64,000 nt of DNA from Cystobacter ferrugineus (lineage in GTDB: Bacteria; Myxococcota; Myxococcia; Myxococcales; Myxococcaceae). Positions 1 through 16,802 of the stretch are shown here, piece after piece; within the stretch, counting starts at the first letter, position 1; every line of letters begins with the position of its first letter. The stretch covers positions 1 to 64,000 of the forward strand of contig NZ_MPIN01000002.1 in the NCBI RefSeq assembly GCF_001887355.1. The letters run 5' to 3'. The position numbers and the translations under genes are program-made. The notes under the pieces were generated by a model that ran no database searches, was not told the DNA's origin, and worked only from the letters and a program-made list of their open reading frames with translations.

Positions 1-179
1 TTGCCTCCGCCCCTCGGTCGGGGCTCCAGGCTCCCCGTTCCGTCCTCGAGCTTCAGCCAATGAGCAAGCGTCTTGGAGCACACACTGAATTCGGCGGCAA
101 CCTCCTCCAGCGTTCTGCCACCACGCCTGTAGGCCGCAACCGCGCGCTCACGCAAGTCCACCGAATAGGGCCGGGGCAT
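1..179 (-). CDS. IS630-type transposase, N-terminal part (cut by window edge)
   Basis: Reading the minus strand from an ATG at 179 gives a protein beginning MPRPYSVDLRERAVAAYRRG, followed by a helix-turn-helix stretch (LEEVAAEFSVCSKTLAHWLK). This is the usual N-terminal DNA-binding helix-turn-helix of IS630/Tc1-like transposases (DLRERAVAAY is a hallmark). A proline/arginine-rich linker follows and then the window ends, so the DDE catalytic domain cannot be seen and it is not known whether the element is intact. I could not identify a terminal inverted repeat between 180 and 311. Confidence 0.75.
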   Translation of the reverse strand, partial: MPRPYSVDLRERAVAAYRRGGRTLEEVAAEFSVCSKTLAHWLKLEDGTGSLEPRPRGGG

Positions 180-311
180 GTGACTCCTCCTCCAGCCCTG
201 ATTGAGCAGATTTGACCGGAACATTCAACTGACTTCCGTTATCAGCCGCTCGGTCTGGGAGGACATCTGCCGGCGAATGCTCAACCCTCCGGCGTAGTAG
301 CATCCACCTTC

Positions 312-788
312 GTGCGCTCCATTTCACCGTCCGAAGAACCCCGCGGCAACCCCGAGCCGAGAGCCGCCACACCGCGGCCCCGCCTGGCTCCCTTCCATTG
401 GACGAACATCCTCGGGGTGTTGCTCCTCGCCTATGCGAGCCAATTCCTCCCAATGGGGTTCATCGGCAACATCCGACATTTCTTCGGTCTGTCGGCTCAG
501 TCCTTCTGGTGGACGGCCGCCGGCGCGCTCCTCGTGAGCACGGGCCTGAGCCTGGCGAATGGCCTCGCCTTGCTCCTCGCGGTGATGGCGGGCCAGCGGT
601 ACGAGATGCGTCGGCTGGCCCGGTGGACCTTCTTCGCCATCGCGGCGCTGGGCACCCTGTGGGCAGGGGCGCAGTTCGTCATGAGCGATTACCTCGTGCT
701 GCCGTTGGCCACGTTGGCCTTGGTGGCGGGCTCGGTGATCGCCGGCTGGCGCGTGTTCCGCCGTCAGAAGAGCGCGGGAATCGAATAG
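312..788 (+). CDS. Small membrane protein of unknown function
   Basis: A 158-residue protein starting at GTG 312. The first 27 residues are proline/arginine-rich and probably cytoplasmic. The rest holds about four hydrophobic segments (around residues 29-50, 65-92, 102-124 and 126-146) and a short basic C-terminus (WRVFRRQK). I do not recognise a family. It converges on the amidase gene, and the two coding ends overlap by 25 bases. A function cannot be assigned. The hydrophobic pattern and codon usage make it a believable gene rather than a shadow. Confidence 0.6.
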   Translation: MRSISPSEEPRGNPEPRAATPRPRLAPFHWTNILGVLLLAYASQFLPMGFIGNIRHFFGLSAQSFWWTAAGALLVSTGLSLANGLALLLAVMAGQRYEMRRLARWTFFAIAALGTLWAGAQFVMSDYLVLPLATLALVAGSVIAGWRVFRRQKSAGIE

Positions 789-2173
789 GGCGCCCAACGC
801 TCCTTCCACGGGCGCGCCTGTTCGAGCTGGTACGCGAGGCCGAGCAGCAACGCGTCGGCACCGGGCGCCGCGGCGAAGTGTGTGCCGATGGGCGGACCGT
901 CCTCCGGAAAGTGAAGGGGCACGGACATCCCGGGGCAACCCGCGATGTTCTGGATGGGCGTGTAACCCAGGGCACGCCCCGTGCGGCGGAGCAGCTCTTC
1001 ACGCCCGAAAATCGGAGAGAGGTGCCCGATGCGCCACGGCTCGGTGGCGATCGTCGGCGTGAGCACCACGTCGTACCCTCGGGTCGCCTCGTCATAGGCG
1101 CGCACCGCCCGCGCGAAGGCGGCACGCGCCCATGGCAGCGCGTCGGAACCGCGCGCGAGGTAGGTCTCGACCAGCGCCCAGGTGAACGGCTCGAGTTCGC
1201 CCTGTTGCACGGGCTCGTCACGCGTCTGATCGATCTTCTCGATGACGTCCGAGACGGCCGCGCCCGAAACGAGGAAGAACGCATCACCCAGCGCGGGACC
1301 GTCGAAGAGGGGCGGAGTGATCGGCTCGACCTCATGGCCGAGCTCGATGAGCAGCGCCACCGCCTCATCGTAGGCGCGGCGCACCTTGGGCTCCGGCTCC
1401 TCTCCCATCACCGTACGCGTCCAGGCCGCGATGCGCAGCTTGCGCGCAATCGGATCGCGCACGAAGCCGACAGGCGCATCACTCGAGCGATCCTCGGTGA
1501 TCGACAGGAACAGCGCGCTGTCACGCACCGAGCGGCTGATGCAGTGATCGCTCGTCATGTCCCCGAAGTCCGAGCTGGCGAAGCTCGCGGGCACCGTGCG
1601 GCCACGGCTCGGCTTGAAGCCGAAGAGACCGCACGCCGACGCGGGGATGCGAAGCGAACCACCGCCGTCGTTGGCGTGCGCGAGTGGGACGAGCCCCGCG
1701 GCGACGGCGACCGCACTGCCACCGGACGAGCCCGTGGCCGAGCAGGCGAGGTTCCACGGATTGTGCGTCACGCCCTCGAGCAACGTCTCGGTGCTGGCGA
1801 GCAATCCGAACTCAGACATCGCGCTCTTGCCGGCGCACACGAGCCCCGACTGCTCGAGCCGCCTGCCGTAGGGAGTCTGCTGCTGGGTCACGTGGGCCGC
1901 GAACAACCGCGAGCCCATCGACCACCGCAGGCCTGGCCAGGGCGTGGAGTCCTTCACCAGGAAGGGCACCCCGGAAAACGGCCCCGAACCCGCCGGACGG
2001 GGGCGCTCGCGGGCGACCGTGACGACCGGACGCAACAACGGGTTCAACGCGTCGATGCGCGCCAGGCACGCGTCGAACAACTCGTCCGCCGAGACCTCGC
2101 CTCGAGCACACAACTCCGCCTGCGCCATGCCGTCGAGTCGAGCGAGTGACGCCAGCTCGTTCGTGTTCACCAT
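764..2173 (-). CDS. Amidase signature family hydrolase
   Basis: A 469-residue member of the amidase signature family (hydrolysis of amides, related to GatA, 6-aminohexanoate-cyclic-dimer hydrolase and fatty acid amide hydrolases). The Ser-cisSer-Lys catalytic elements are visible: VPFLVKDS supplies the lysine, SATGSSGGSAVAVAAG is the glycine/serine-rich signature, and GGSLRIPAS holds the nucleophile region. Length fits the family. There is no signal peptide, so it is probably cytoplasmic. It lies 19 bases downstream of the class V aminotransferase on the same strand, so the two may be co-transcribed. The substrate cannot be read from sequence. It is not part of a gatCAB operon here, so it is unlikely to be GatA. 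Confidence 0.88.
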   Translation of the reverse strand: MVNTNELASLARLDGMAQAELCARGEVSADELFDACLARIDALNPLLRPVVTVARERPRPAGSGPFSGVPFLVKDSTPWPGLRWSMGSRLFAAHVTQQQTPYGRRLEQSGLVCAGKSAMSEFGLLASTETLLEGVTHNPWNLACSATGSSGGSAVAVAAGLVPLAHANDGGGSLRIPASACGLFGFKPSRGRTVPASFASSDFGDMTSDHCISRSVRDSALFLSITEDRSSDAPVGFVRDPIARKLRIAAWTRTVMGEEPEPKVRRAYDEAVALLIELGHEVEPITPPLFDGPALGDAFFLVSGAAVSDVIEKIDQTRDEPVQQGELEPFTWALVETYLARGSDALPWARAAFARAVRAYDEATRGYDVVLTPTIATEPWRIGHLSPIFGREELLRRTGRALGYTPIQNIAGCPGMSVPLHFPEDGPPIGTHFAAAPGADALLLGLAYQLEQARPWKERWAPYSIPALF

Positions 2174-2192
2174 GACCCCCTCGTCTGGAGGC

Positions 2193-3338
2193 TCACCGTC
2201 CGGAGAAGTCGCGCACCAGCGCCACGACCCGGTCCACCTCGGCGGGCTGGATGTAGAAGTGGGGCGAGAGGCGGATGCGGCCCCGGCGCAGGGAGAAGCT
2301 CACGAGGTTCTCGGAGAGGTGCGCGGCGAGCGCCGTCACGTCCCCCCGGGGTGGCAGGAAGGTGAGGATTCCCGCGCGGTGCTCGGGCGTGGGGCCAGTG
2401 TCGCACCCCAGGGCACGCAGCTCCGCGTCCGCGTGGACGAGCAGCTCGCGGATGCGCGCCGCGACGGCGTCCACTCCCACCTCCAGCAGCAGGCCCAGGG
2501 CGGCGTGGAGCGCGTAGATGCCCGCGTAGTTGTGGCTGCCCTCCTCGAACTTCCTGGCGTCCGGGCGCAGCTCGAAGTGGGACTGGTTGAAGTTCCAGGC
2601 GTCGGTGGTGGAGCGCCAGCCGACGAGCACGGGCCGCACGCGCGGCAACACGTTCCGGTCCACGTAGAAGAAGCCGATGCCCGCCACGCCGATCATCCAC
2701 TTGTGGCTGTCGGCGCTGAGGAAGTGGATGCGGCACTTCTTCACGTCCACGGGGATGCAGCCCACGCTCTGGATGCCATCCACGCAGAAGAGGACACCCG
2801 CGCGCTCGCACAGCGCGCCAATCGCCTCCAGGTCCGTGCGGTGGCCCGAGGCGAACTGCACGGAGCTCACGGCGACGAGCCGGGTACGGGGGGTGATCGC
2901 GGCGGCCACGGCCTCGGGGGTCACCCCACCCTCGCGCGGTTCGATCTCCCGCACGTTCACGCCACGATCGCGCAGGTGCAGCCAGGGATAGACGTTGGAG
3001 GGGTACTCGATGGACGCGGCGACGGCGACCTCGTCACCGGGGCGCCAGTCGAGCCCCTCGGCGACGAGGCCGAGCCCATGCCCCGTGTTGCGCACGAAGG
3101 CGATCTCCTCGGGCTCGGCGCCGATGATGCGGGCGGCGAGCGCCCGGGTGGCCTCGGTGCGCGCCTCCCAACCCCGCTCGTAGCGCACGCCGTGCAGCAG
3201 CAAGTCCTCCGACCACTCGCGGATGGCATTGGCGGCCCGCTGGCTCGTGGGCGAGACGCCCGCGTGGTTGAAGGCGAGCTGCTCGCGCACGATGGGGAAC
3301 TCGGAGCGGTAGGCGTCGAAATCAGGGGACGGAGCCAT
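2193..3338 (-). CDS. Class V aminotransferase (PLP enzyme, cysteine desulfurase/epimerase-like)
   Basis: A 381-residue fold-type I PLP enzyme of the class V group. The Schiff-base lysine is K213 in SADSHKWMIG. The PLP phosphate/ring contacts are in FVRNTGHGLGLVAEG (about 85-100), VDGIQSVG (Asp and Gln under the ring) and EEGSHNYAGIYAL. The start was placed at ATG 3338 (MAPSPDFDAYRSEFP) because family members begin just before the RSEFP element; a longer frame reaches 3422 but its extra 28 residues look like leader. Family members include isopenicillin-N epimerase-like enzymes, kynureninase-like enzymes and cysteine desulfurases. The desulfurase cysteine loop is not evident, so an aminotransferase or lyase role is more likely. 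It has the same orientation as the downstream amidase. Confidence 0.85.
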   Translation of the reverse strand: MAPSPDFDAYRSEFPIVREQLAFNHAGVSPTSQRAANAIREWSEDLLLHGVRYERGWEARTEATRALAARIIGAEPEEIAFVRNTGHGLGLVAEGLDWRPGDEVAVAASIEYPSNVYPWLHLRDRGVNVREIEPREGGVTPEAVAAAITPRTRLVAVSSVQFASGHRTDLEAIGALCERAGVLFCVDGIQSVGCIPVDVKKCRIHFLSADSHKWMIGVAGIGFFYVDRNVLPRVRPVLVGWRSTTDAWNFNQSHFELRPDARKFEEGSHNYAGIYALHAALGLLLEVGVDAVAARIRELLVHADAELRALGCDTGPTPEHRAGILTFLPPRGDVTALAAHLSENLVSFSLRRGRIRLSPHFYIQPAEVDRVVALVRDFSGR

Positions 3339-3379
3339 GACCGCCACCCTACTCCGCCCCGGCTCCGGCCGGAATGGAG

Positions 3380-5437
<2,058 letters not shown>

Positions 5438-5543
5438 AGGGAGTCCTCCGTACGGGTCAACCCGTCACGCCCCGGAGCCAGGCCGGGGCGCGCGGCGACG
5501 GGACGGTGCCCGGTTCGACTCCCGGTGTCCACCGCTCTCGCGC

Positions 5544-6206
5544 TCACCCACGCGCCGAGCGCGTACGGCCCTTGCCTCCCCGTCCGGAGCGGGCCGTGGA
5601 CGCGCGCTTGCTCCCCGCCTTCGAGGGCGCCTTCTTTGAAGACTTCTTCTTCGAGGAAGAAGTCTTCTTCGAGGACTTCTTCGCGGACGCCTTCTTCTTG
5701 GGCTCCTCCTTCTTCAGGGGGGCGAGGATGGTGCCCCGGCAATTGGGAGCGCCACAGCGGCACACATAGAGCGCCTCCTCCTCGGGGCCCATGTCCTCGG
5801 TGCGCTCGTAGCCATAGTCGTAGCTGAGCTCCTCGCCCACGGCGATGTCGCGCAGGGCGTAGATGTAGATGCGCTCGTCCTCCAGGAAGGCCTGGCAGTT
5901 GGGAGCGCACGAGTGGTTGATGAACCGGGCGTCGTTGCCCTCACGCGCCGCGTCGATGACGGTGTCGTCGTCCACGCTGAAGAGGAAGGTGTGGTGGCGC
6001 GCCATGGCGCTGTCGTCGTAGCGCTCATCCGCCTCCTCCTGGGAGATGCGCTCGCCGAGGTACTCGATGATGCGCTCGCCCTTCTTGATGGAGCGCGTGG
6101 CGAAGGCGCCCCGTCCCTGGATGGACGAGGGCCGCAGTTCGAAGGGCTGGACCGCGGGAAGGGAGGGCTTACGGGAGGTGGGCTTCTTGGGGGAGGGAGC
6201 TGGCAT
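5544..6206 (-). CDS. SET-domain lysine methyltransferase with post-SET motif and histone H1-like tail
   Basis: A 220-residue protein. Residues about 22-140 are a SET domain: GRGAFATRSIKKGERIIEY, then the pseudo-knot ARFINHSCAPNC (SAM and active-site strand) and ELSYDYGYE (catalytic Tyr region). Directly after it comes CRCGAPNCRGTI, the CxCxxxxC post-SET zinc motif typical of eukaryotic histone methyltransferases. From about residue 165 to the end the protein is almost only Lys, Ser, Ala, Thr and Arg (KKxSSKK-type blocks), like the tails of histone H1 and of bacterial H1-like nucleoid proteins. The fusion suggests self- or nucleoid-directed lysine methylation in the cytoplasm. It is transcribed away from the DUF423 gene. 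Confidence 0.88.
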   Translation of the reverse strand: MPAPSPKKPTSRKPSLPAVQPFELRPSSIQGRGAFATRSIKKGERIIEYLGERISQEEADERYDDSAMARHHTFLFSVDDDTVIDAAREGNDARFINHSCAPNCQAFLEDERIYIYALRDIAVGEELSYDYGYERTEDMGPEEEALYVCRCGAPNCRGTILAPLKKEEPKKKASAKKSSKKTSSSKKKSSKKAPSKAGSKRASTARSGRGGKGRTRSARG

Positions 6207-6286
6207 CGGGAGAAAGTGGAGACGCGCTGGACTGGGCGCGGTAGGGTGCCTCGGTCGGACTTCTGAGGAAAGAAAGGCGCTCGACG

Positions 6287-6655
6287 ATGCGTCTGTGGCT
6301 CATTCTCGGCGCGGCAAGCGCTTTCCTGTCGGTGGCGGCTGGAGCTTTCGGTGCACATGCCCTGCGCACGAGGCTCCCGCCGGACCTGCAAACCATCTTC
6401 GAAACAGGCGCGCGTTACCACATGTATCACTCGCTGGGGCTCATCGCGATCGGGCTGCTCGCACACCTGCGGCCCAGCCCCCTGCTCACTGGCGCGGGAT
6501 GGGCCCTGGTGGTGGGCATCGTGCTCTTCTCCGGCAGCCTGTACGCCCTGGCCCTCTCCGGCGTGCGCGTCCTGGGCGCCATCACCCCGCTGGGGGGCGT
6601 GGCCTTCCTCGTGGGCTGGGTGCTCTTCGCCCTCGCCGCCTGGCGGCAGGGCTGA
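6287..6655 (+). CDS. DUF423 family small inner-membrane protein
   Basis: A 122-residue protein with four hydrophobic segments. It matches the DUF423 (YgdD-like) pattern: MRLWLILGAASAFLSVAAGAF followed by GAHALR, then TGARYHMYHSLGLIAIGLLAH, FSGSLYALALSG and ITPLGGVAFLVGWV. The family is widespread in bacterial inner membranes without a settled function. A purine-rich stretch (GAGGAAAGAAAGG) lies 10-20 bases before ATG 6287. It is divergent from the SET gene across an 80-base gap. Confidence 0.87.
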   Translation: MRLWLILGAASAFLSVAAGAFGAHALRTRLPPDLQTIFETGARYHMYHSLGLIAIGLLAHLRPSPLLTGAGWALVVGIVLFSGSLYALALSGVRVLGAITPLGGVAFLVGWVLFALAAWRQG

Positions 6656-6799
6656 GCCCGTCCGTCCTCTATTTCCGCGGACCCGTCCCACCTGACGGCC
6701 TGGTCCCCTCGTACCGCTCCCCTGCCTGCTTCCCAGAGAGGTGCCAGGCAGGTGCATCCGCCCCGGGTGATCACCACAGTACAGAAGGGAGGACGCACC

Positions 6800-7264
6800 A
6801 TGGCGGACGAGCCCGAGCGGATGGAGGACGAGCTACGGCTGTTGCGTGAGCGGCGGCACCGGGCCCGGTGCACCCGGAGCTATTCACTCTTCCTGGAGAA
6901 GCTCGGCGAGCGGAGCGGTCTGCCCAGGGAGCAGGCCCGGCGGGCACTCGTGTCGGTGTTGTGCGCGCTGGAACGGCCCCTGCGCCACGTCACGGCGGAT
7001 GATCCGCGGGCGTGGCTTCCCTTGAAGCTCCAGGAAGCACTCCAAGGCTGTCCTCTCCAAGGAGACGACGTCCCCGGACCCTCCGGCCTGGAGGCGTTGC
7101 TCCAACGCGTGGAAGTGGACCTCGGCTCGGACCGGGCCCGGGCGGAGAGTGTGACCCGGGCGGTCCTCGCCACCCTCCGCGCCTGCATCACCGAGGGTGA
7201 AGCCCAACAGGTGAGCGATGCACTGCCCGCGGACATGCGGGCACTCTGGGCGCGAGCCTGCTGA
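6800..7264 (+). CDS. DUF2267-like protein
   Basis: A 154-residue protein. The start at ATG 6800 is chosen because GGGAGGA sits about 10 bases upstream; an in-frame ATG at 6752 has no such site. The sequence has two related halves (about 20-80 and 90-150) with helices such as REQARRALVSVLCALERPLRHVT and RAESVTRAVLATLRACITEGE, a two-lobed helical pattern typical of DUF2267. DUF2267 proteins often sit next to CBS-domain and stress-response genes, as here. No catalytic residue is evident. It is probably co-transcribed with the CBS gene 23 bases downstream. Confidence 0.7.
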   Translation: MADEPERMEDELRLLRERRHRARCTRSYSLFLEKLGERSGLPREQARRALVSVLCALERPLRHVTADDPRAWLPLKLQEALQGCPLQGDDVPGPSGLEALLQRVEVDLGSDRARAESVTRAVLATLRACITEGEAQQVSDALPADMRALWARAC

Positions 7265-7287
7265 CCTCCCCCGGACAACCCCTGCGA

Positions 7288-7734
7288 ATGGAGCCGTCGA
7301 TCATGAAGACCCTCAAGGACGTGATGACGCGCGAAGAAGAAGTGCTCGACCCCCACGCCACCCTGCGACAGGCCGCGGAGATGATGCGCCGGCTCGACGC
7401 CGACAGCCTCCCGGTCTGCTCGGAAGGCAAGCTGGTGGGGCTGGTGACGGATCGGGATCTCGTGGTGCGCGGCGTCGCCATGGGACACGACGTGGATGTC
7501 TCCCGGGTGTCCTCCGTGATGAACGAGGACGTCGAGGGACTCGCTCCCGACACCCCCCTGGAGGAGGCGATGCGGAGGATGGAGGACGCATCCCTGGACA
7601 GATTGTGGCTCGTGGACGAGGAGCGCCACCTGCTCGGCCACGTGTCCCGGAGCACGCTCTTCCCCGACGTGCCCCATGCCCCCACGCGGCGCGAGCTGGA
7701 GGAGTTCTTCGGCTCCGGGGCCTCGTGGCACTGA
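7288..7734 (+). CDS. Two-CBS-domain protein
   Basis: A 148-residue protein with a pair of CBS motifs (Bateman module): residues about 8-65 (VMTREEEVLDPHATLRQAAE then GLVTDRDLVVRGVA) and 72-135 (VMNEDVEGLAPDTPLEEAM then LLGHVSRSTLF). The T/S-D-R-D loop that binds nucleotide ribose is clear in the first motif. Stand-alone CBS pairs sense adenine nucleotides or bind other proteins; no effector domain is attached. The most likely start is ATG 7288; an internal ATG (MKTLKDV, 7303) is an alternative. It lies 23 bases after the DUF2267 gene. Confidence 0.88.
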   Translation: MEPSIMKTLKDVMTREEEVLDPHATLRQAAEMMRRLDADSLPVCSEGKLVGLVTDRDLVVRGVAMGHDVDVSRVSSVMNEDVEGLAPDTPLEEAMRRMEDASLDRLWLVDEERHLLGHVSRSTLFPDVPHAPTRRELEEFFGSGASWH

Positions 7735-7865
7735 AGCCCTCCAACGGGAGCATGAGTCAGGTTTTCTTCCGGTGACTCCTCCCATCAGGTAGGGTCCCGC
7801 CACCCGAAGGGGAGGGGCCCCGTCCAGGGATTCGGGTGCCCTTTTCCCTCGTGGGAGCGCACCCC

Positions 7866-8255
7866 ATGGACGAAACGCCACAACCCGGTCTCGGCACCCG
7901 CCTGAGGATGGCCCGAACCCGATTGGATCTCACCCAGGAGCAGGTGGCCCACGCCGTGGGGTTCGTCCCCACGGTCTATGGGCGAATCGAGCGCGGGGAC
8001 ATGCTGCCGAGCGTCCCCAAACTCCGGGAGTTGTGCGTTGTCCTGGGAGTCTCAGCCGACCAGCTCCTGGCCCTTCCTCCACCTTCCCGCCCGAACGACC
8101 AGGAACCGGCCGAGGAGGAGCTCGAAACACAGCCCGCCTTGCGCCGCCTCGCCATGCTGGTGCGCGCCCTGCCCCCAGCCCGCTTCCGGCTGTTCCGGGT
8201 GGCGCTCCAGACGCTCCTCGAGCCGCCCGAGGAGGAAAAAACCAGCGAGCCCTGA
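7866..8255 (+). CDS. XRE-family helix-turn-helix regulator
   Basis: A 129-residue protein. Residues about 9-65 are an XRE/Cro-type helix-turn-helix (RLRMARTRLDLTQEQVAHAV, then VYGRIERGDMLPSVPKLREL). The C-terminal half is proline/glutamate-rich with one helix (LRRLAMLVRALPPARFRLFR), perhaps for dimerisation. A GTG at 7836 could add ten residues, but ATG 7866 places the HTH at the usual distance. No partner toxin or phage gene lies nearby, so it reads as a lone regulator. A hairpin follows the stop codon. Confidence 0.85.
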   Translation: MDETPQPGLGTRLRMARTRLDLTQEQVAHAVGFVPTVYGRIERGDMLPSVPKLRELCVVLGVSADQLLALPPPSRPNDQEPAEEELETQPALRRLAMLVRALPPARFRLFRVALQTLLEPPEEEKTSEP

Positions 8256-8279
8256 GAGACAGGTGTCTCGGGGCCCGAG
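8256..8279. terminator. Overlapping inverted repeats after the XRE gene
   Basis: Just after the stop codon, GAGACA-GG-TGTCTC (8256-8269) is a perfect 6-bp inverted repeat, overlapped by CTCGGG-G-CCCGAG (8267-8279). Either can form a GC-rich hairpin. There is no T-run, so it is a possible factor-dependent terminator or an operator rather than a classical intrinsic terminator. Confidence 0.4.
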
Positions 8280-8420
8280 GGCATGACCCCACCTTTCGCT
8301 CCCGGGGGCGCCGACTTCCCATCCGGTAAGGCCCGTCTGCACGTCTGGTCGTCATTCAGACGACAGAATGCGAAAGGACCGACCTGGGTCTGCGTCCCGA
8401 TAAACGGTAAAAAAGCGCCC

Positions 8421-10238
8421 GTGTCCGACCTGCCGGTTAGCCCGCCCTCCGCCGCCCCCTCGCCGTCTTCCACGCTCTCCCGAGTCGATGTGCTGGCCGT
8501 GGACGATACGCCCGCGAACCTTCGTGCACTGGAGGTGCTGATGGCTGATCTCGGCGCCAACGTCATCACCGCCGCGTCAGGCGACGAAGCGCTGCGCCTG
8601 CTGCTCGAGCGGGAGTTCGCCCTCATCCTCCTGGATGTGCAGATGCCCGGAATGGACGGGTACGACACCGCGTCCCTCATTCGCATGCGCGAGCGGACGC
8701 GGCACATCCCCATCATCTACATCACCGCGTTCAACCGCAGTGAGGTGAACGTCTCGCGGGGTTATGAGCTGGGCGCGGTGGACTACCTCTTCAAGCCCAT
8801 CGTTCCGGAGATCCTCCGCACCAAGGTCAGCGTGTTCCTGGAGCTGCACCGCAAGAAGGAGGAGGTGCGCCGGCAGGAGGCGCTCTTGCGGCAGGCGGAG
8901 AGCCGTGCCCATGCCCAGCAGCTCGCCGAGGCGCGGGCTCATTACGAGCGCTCCCTGTTGCAGCAGGAAGTCGAGCGCGAGCGCAAGGTGTCCGAGGCGC
9001 GCGAGCAACGCGCCCAGGAGCTGGCGAAGCTGGTGCAGGAGAAGGAACAGGCCCAGGCGGAGCTGTCCGCGGTGGCACGCGAGCGCGAGCAGCTCATCCT
9101 CGCGCTGCGCGAGGCGGACCGCCGCAAGGACGAGTTCCTCGCCATGCTGGCCCACGAGCTGCGCAACCCCCTGGCTCCCGTCCGGCACGCGCTCGAGGTC
9201 TTCCAGCTACGTGCCCCGCAGGATGAGATCCTCCAGCGTGCCTTCGCCAGCGCGGATCGCCAGGTGAGCCACATGACGCGGCTGGTGGATGACCTGCTGG
9301 ACGTCAGCCGCATCACCCGGGGCAAGGTGGAGATCCGGCCCCGCCTGGTCACCTTCAAGGAGATCGTGGATGGCGCCATCCAGGCGTGCGATCCCTTCAT
9401 CCAACAGCGCCACCACACGCTGACCGTGAGCCTGCCCGAGGAGCCGCTGATCCTGAACGTGGATTCCACCCGGATGACCCAGGTGGTGGCCAACCTGCTG
9501 CACAACGCGGCCAAGTACACGCCGTCTGGCGGACGCATCGAACTGACGGCGCGGCGAGACAACGCGGATCTCGTCCTCTCCGTGCGTGACAACGGCGTCG
9601 GCCTCCGGCCGGAGATGCTCCAGCGCGTCTTCGATCTCTTCGTGCAGGTGGACCCCGGCAGCGACCGGGCGCAGGGAGGACTGGGGCTCGGCCTCACCCT
9701 GGTGCGCAGCCTGGTGGAGATGCATGGCGGACGAGTGAGCGCCCACAGCTCGGGCCTCTCCCAGGGCAGCGAGTTCATCGTGCGCCTGCCGCTCCCCGCC
9801 GAGGCCACCGCGCCCCTGGCGCTCCCGAACATGTTGAAGTCCGCCGCCTCGAACGGCCTGTCCCTGAGGCCGCTGAACATCCTCCTGGTGGAGGACAACC
9901 CGGACATCCGCGAGACGCTGCGCGATCTGCTCGAGCTGCACGGCCACCATGTGGCGGAGGCCAGCGACGGGCGCGCCGCGGTGGAGCTGGTCCTCTCCCA
10001 GCGGCCCCAGGTGGCGCTGGTGGACATCGGTCTTCCCGAACTGGACGGCTATCAGGTGGCGGAGCTGGTGCGCGCCTCCGCCGGTGGCGCCGACACCCGG
10101 CTCGTCGCCCTCACCGGCTACGGCCACCCGGAGGATCGCAAACGCGCGCTCGCCGCCGGCTTCGACGCACATCTCGTGAAACCCGTGTCCTCCGAGGACC
10201 TGTCCCAGGTCTTGAAGCGGCTGTGCAACGCCGCCTGA
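8421..10238 (+). CDS. Hybrid sensor kinase: REC - coiled coil - histidine kinase - REC
   Basis: A 605-residue soluble hybrid kinase. An N-terminal receiver (about 22-140) has phospho-acceptor D72 in [12 protein letters not shown] long charged coiled coil (about 140-225) follows. HisKA carries H245 in [14 protein letters not shown]. The HATPase has the N, G1 and G2 boxes ([25 protein letters not shown]). A C-terminal receiver has D535 in [11 protein letters not shown]. There is no membrane segment, so the input is probably phosphotransfer from another kinase to the first REC. GTG 8421 is the likely start; the same frame opens at 8283 but the extra 46 residues look untranslated. It lies directly upstream of the giant HAMP-repeat kinase and the CheR gene, and the three may form one signalling unit. 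Confidence 0.9.
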   Translation: MSDLPVSPPSAAPSPSSTLSRVDVLAVDDTPANLRALEVLMADLGANVITAASGDEALRLLLEREFALILLDVQMPGMDGYDTASLIRMRERTRHIPIIYITAFNRSEVNVSRGYELGAVDYLFKPIVPEILRTKVSVFLELHRKKEEVRRQEALLRQAESRAHAQQLAEARAHYERSLLQQEVERERKVSEAREQRAQELAKLVQEKEQAQAELSAVAREREQLILALREADRRKDEFLAMLAHELRNPLAPVRHALEVFQLRAPQDEILQRAFASADRQVSHMTRLVDDLLDVSRITRGKVEIRPRLVTFKEIVDGAIQACDPFIQQRHHTLTVSLPEEPLILNVDSTRMTQVVANLLHNAAKYTPSGGRIELTARRDNADLVLSVRDNGVGLRPEMLQRVFDLFVQVDPGSDRAQGGLGLGLTLVRSLVEMHGGRVSAHSSGLSQGSEFIVRLPLPAEATAPLALPNMLKSAASNGLSLRPLNILLVEDNPDIRETLRDLLELHGHHVAEASDGRAAVELVLSQRPQVALVDIGLPELDGYQVAELVRASAGGADTRLVALTGYGHPEDRKRALAAGFDAHLVKPVSSEDLSQVLKRLCNAA

Positions 10239-10329
10239 GCTCCCTCCCATGCCTCGTCCCCCCTCCCGCGGCGGCCCGCCTCCCGACCCGTCCGCCCCCC
10301 GACCCGCAGCACAGGAGATGTCCCCCACC

Positions 10330-16797
<6,468 letters not shown>

Positions 16798-16802
16798 TCG
16801 GC

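Noticed and set aside
398-2149. A 583-codon plus-strand frame over the amidase gene
   Set aside because: No domain or motif; it mirrors the amidase codons, whose catalytic signature is clear on the minus strand.
5620-5700. A DNA repeat of GAAGACTTCTTC-type units
   Set aside because: The repeats only encode the Lys/Ser-rich tail of the SET protein; codon repetition explains them.
8290-8420. A riboswitch in the leader of the REC-HK-REC kinase
   Set aside because: Alternative hairpins (CGTCTG/CAGACG and GTCGTC/GACGAC, 8342-8364) exist, but I could not match the conserved core of any riboswitch class.
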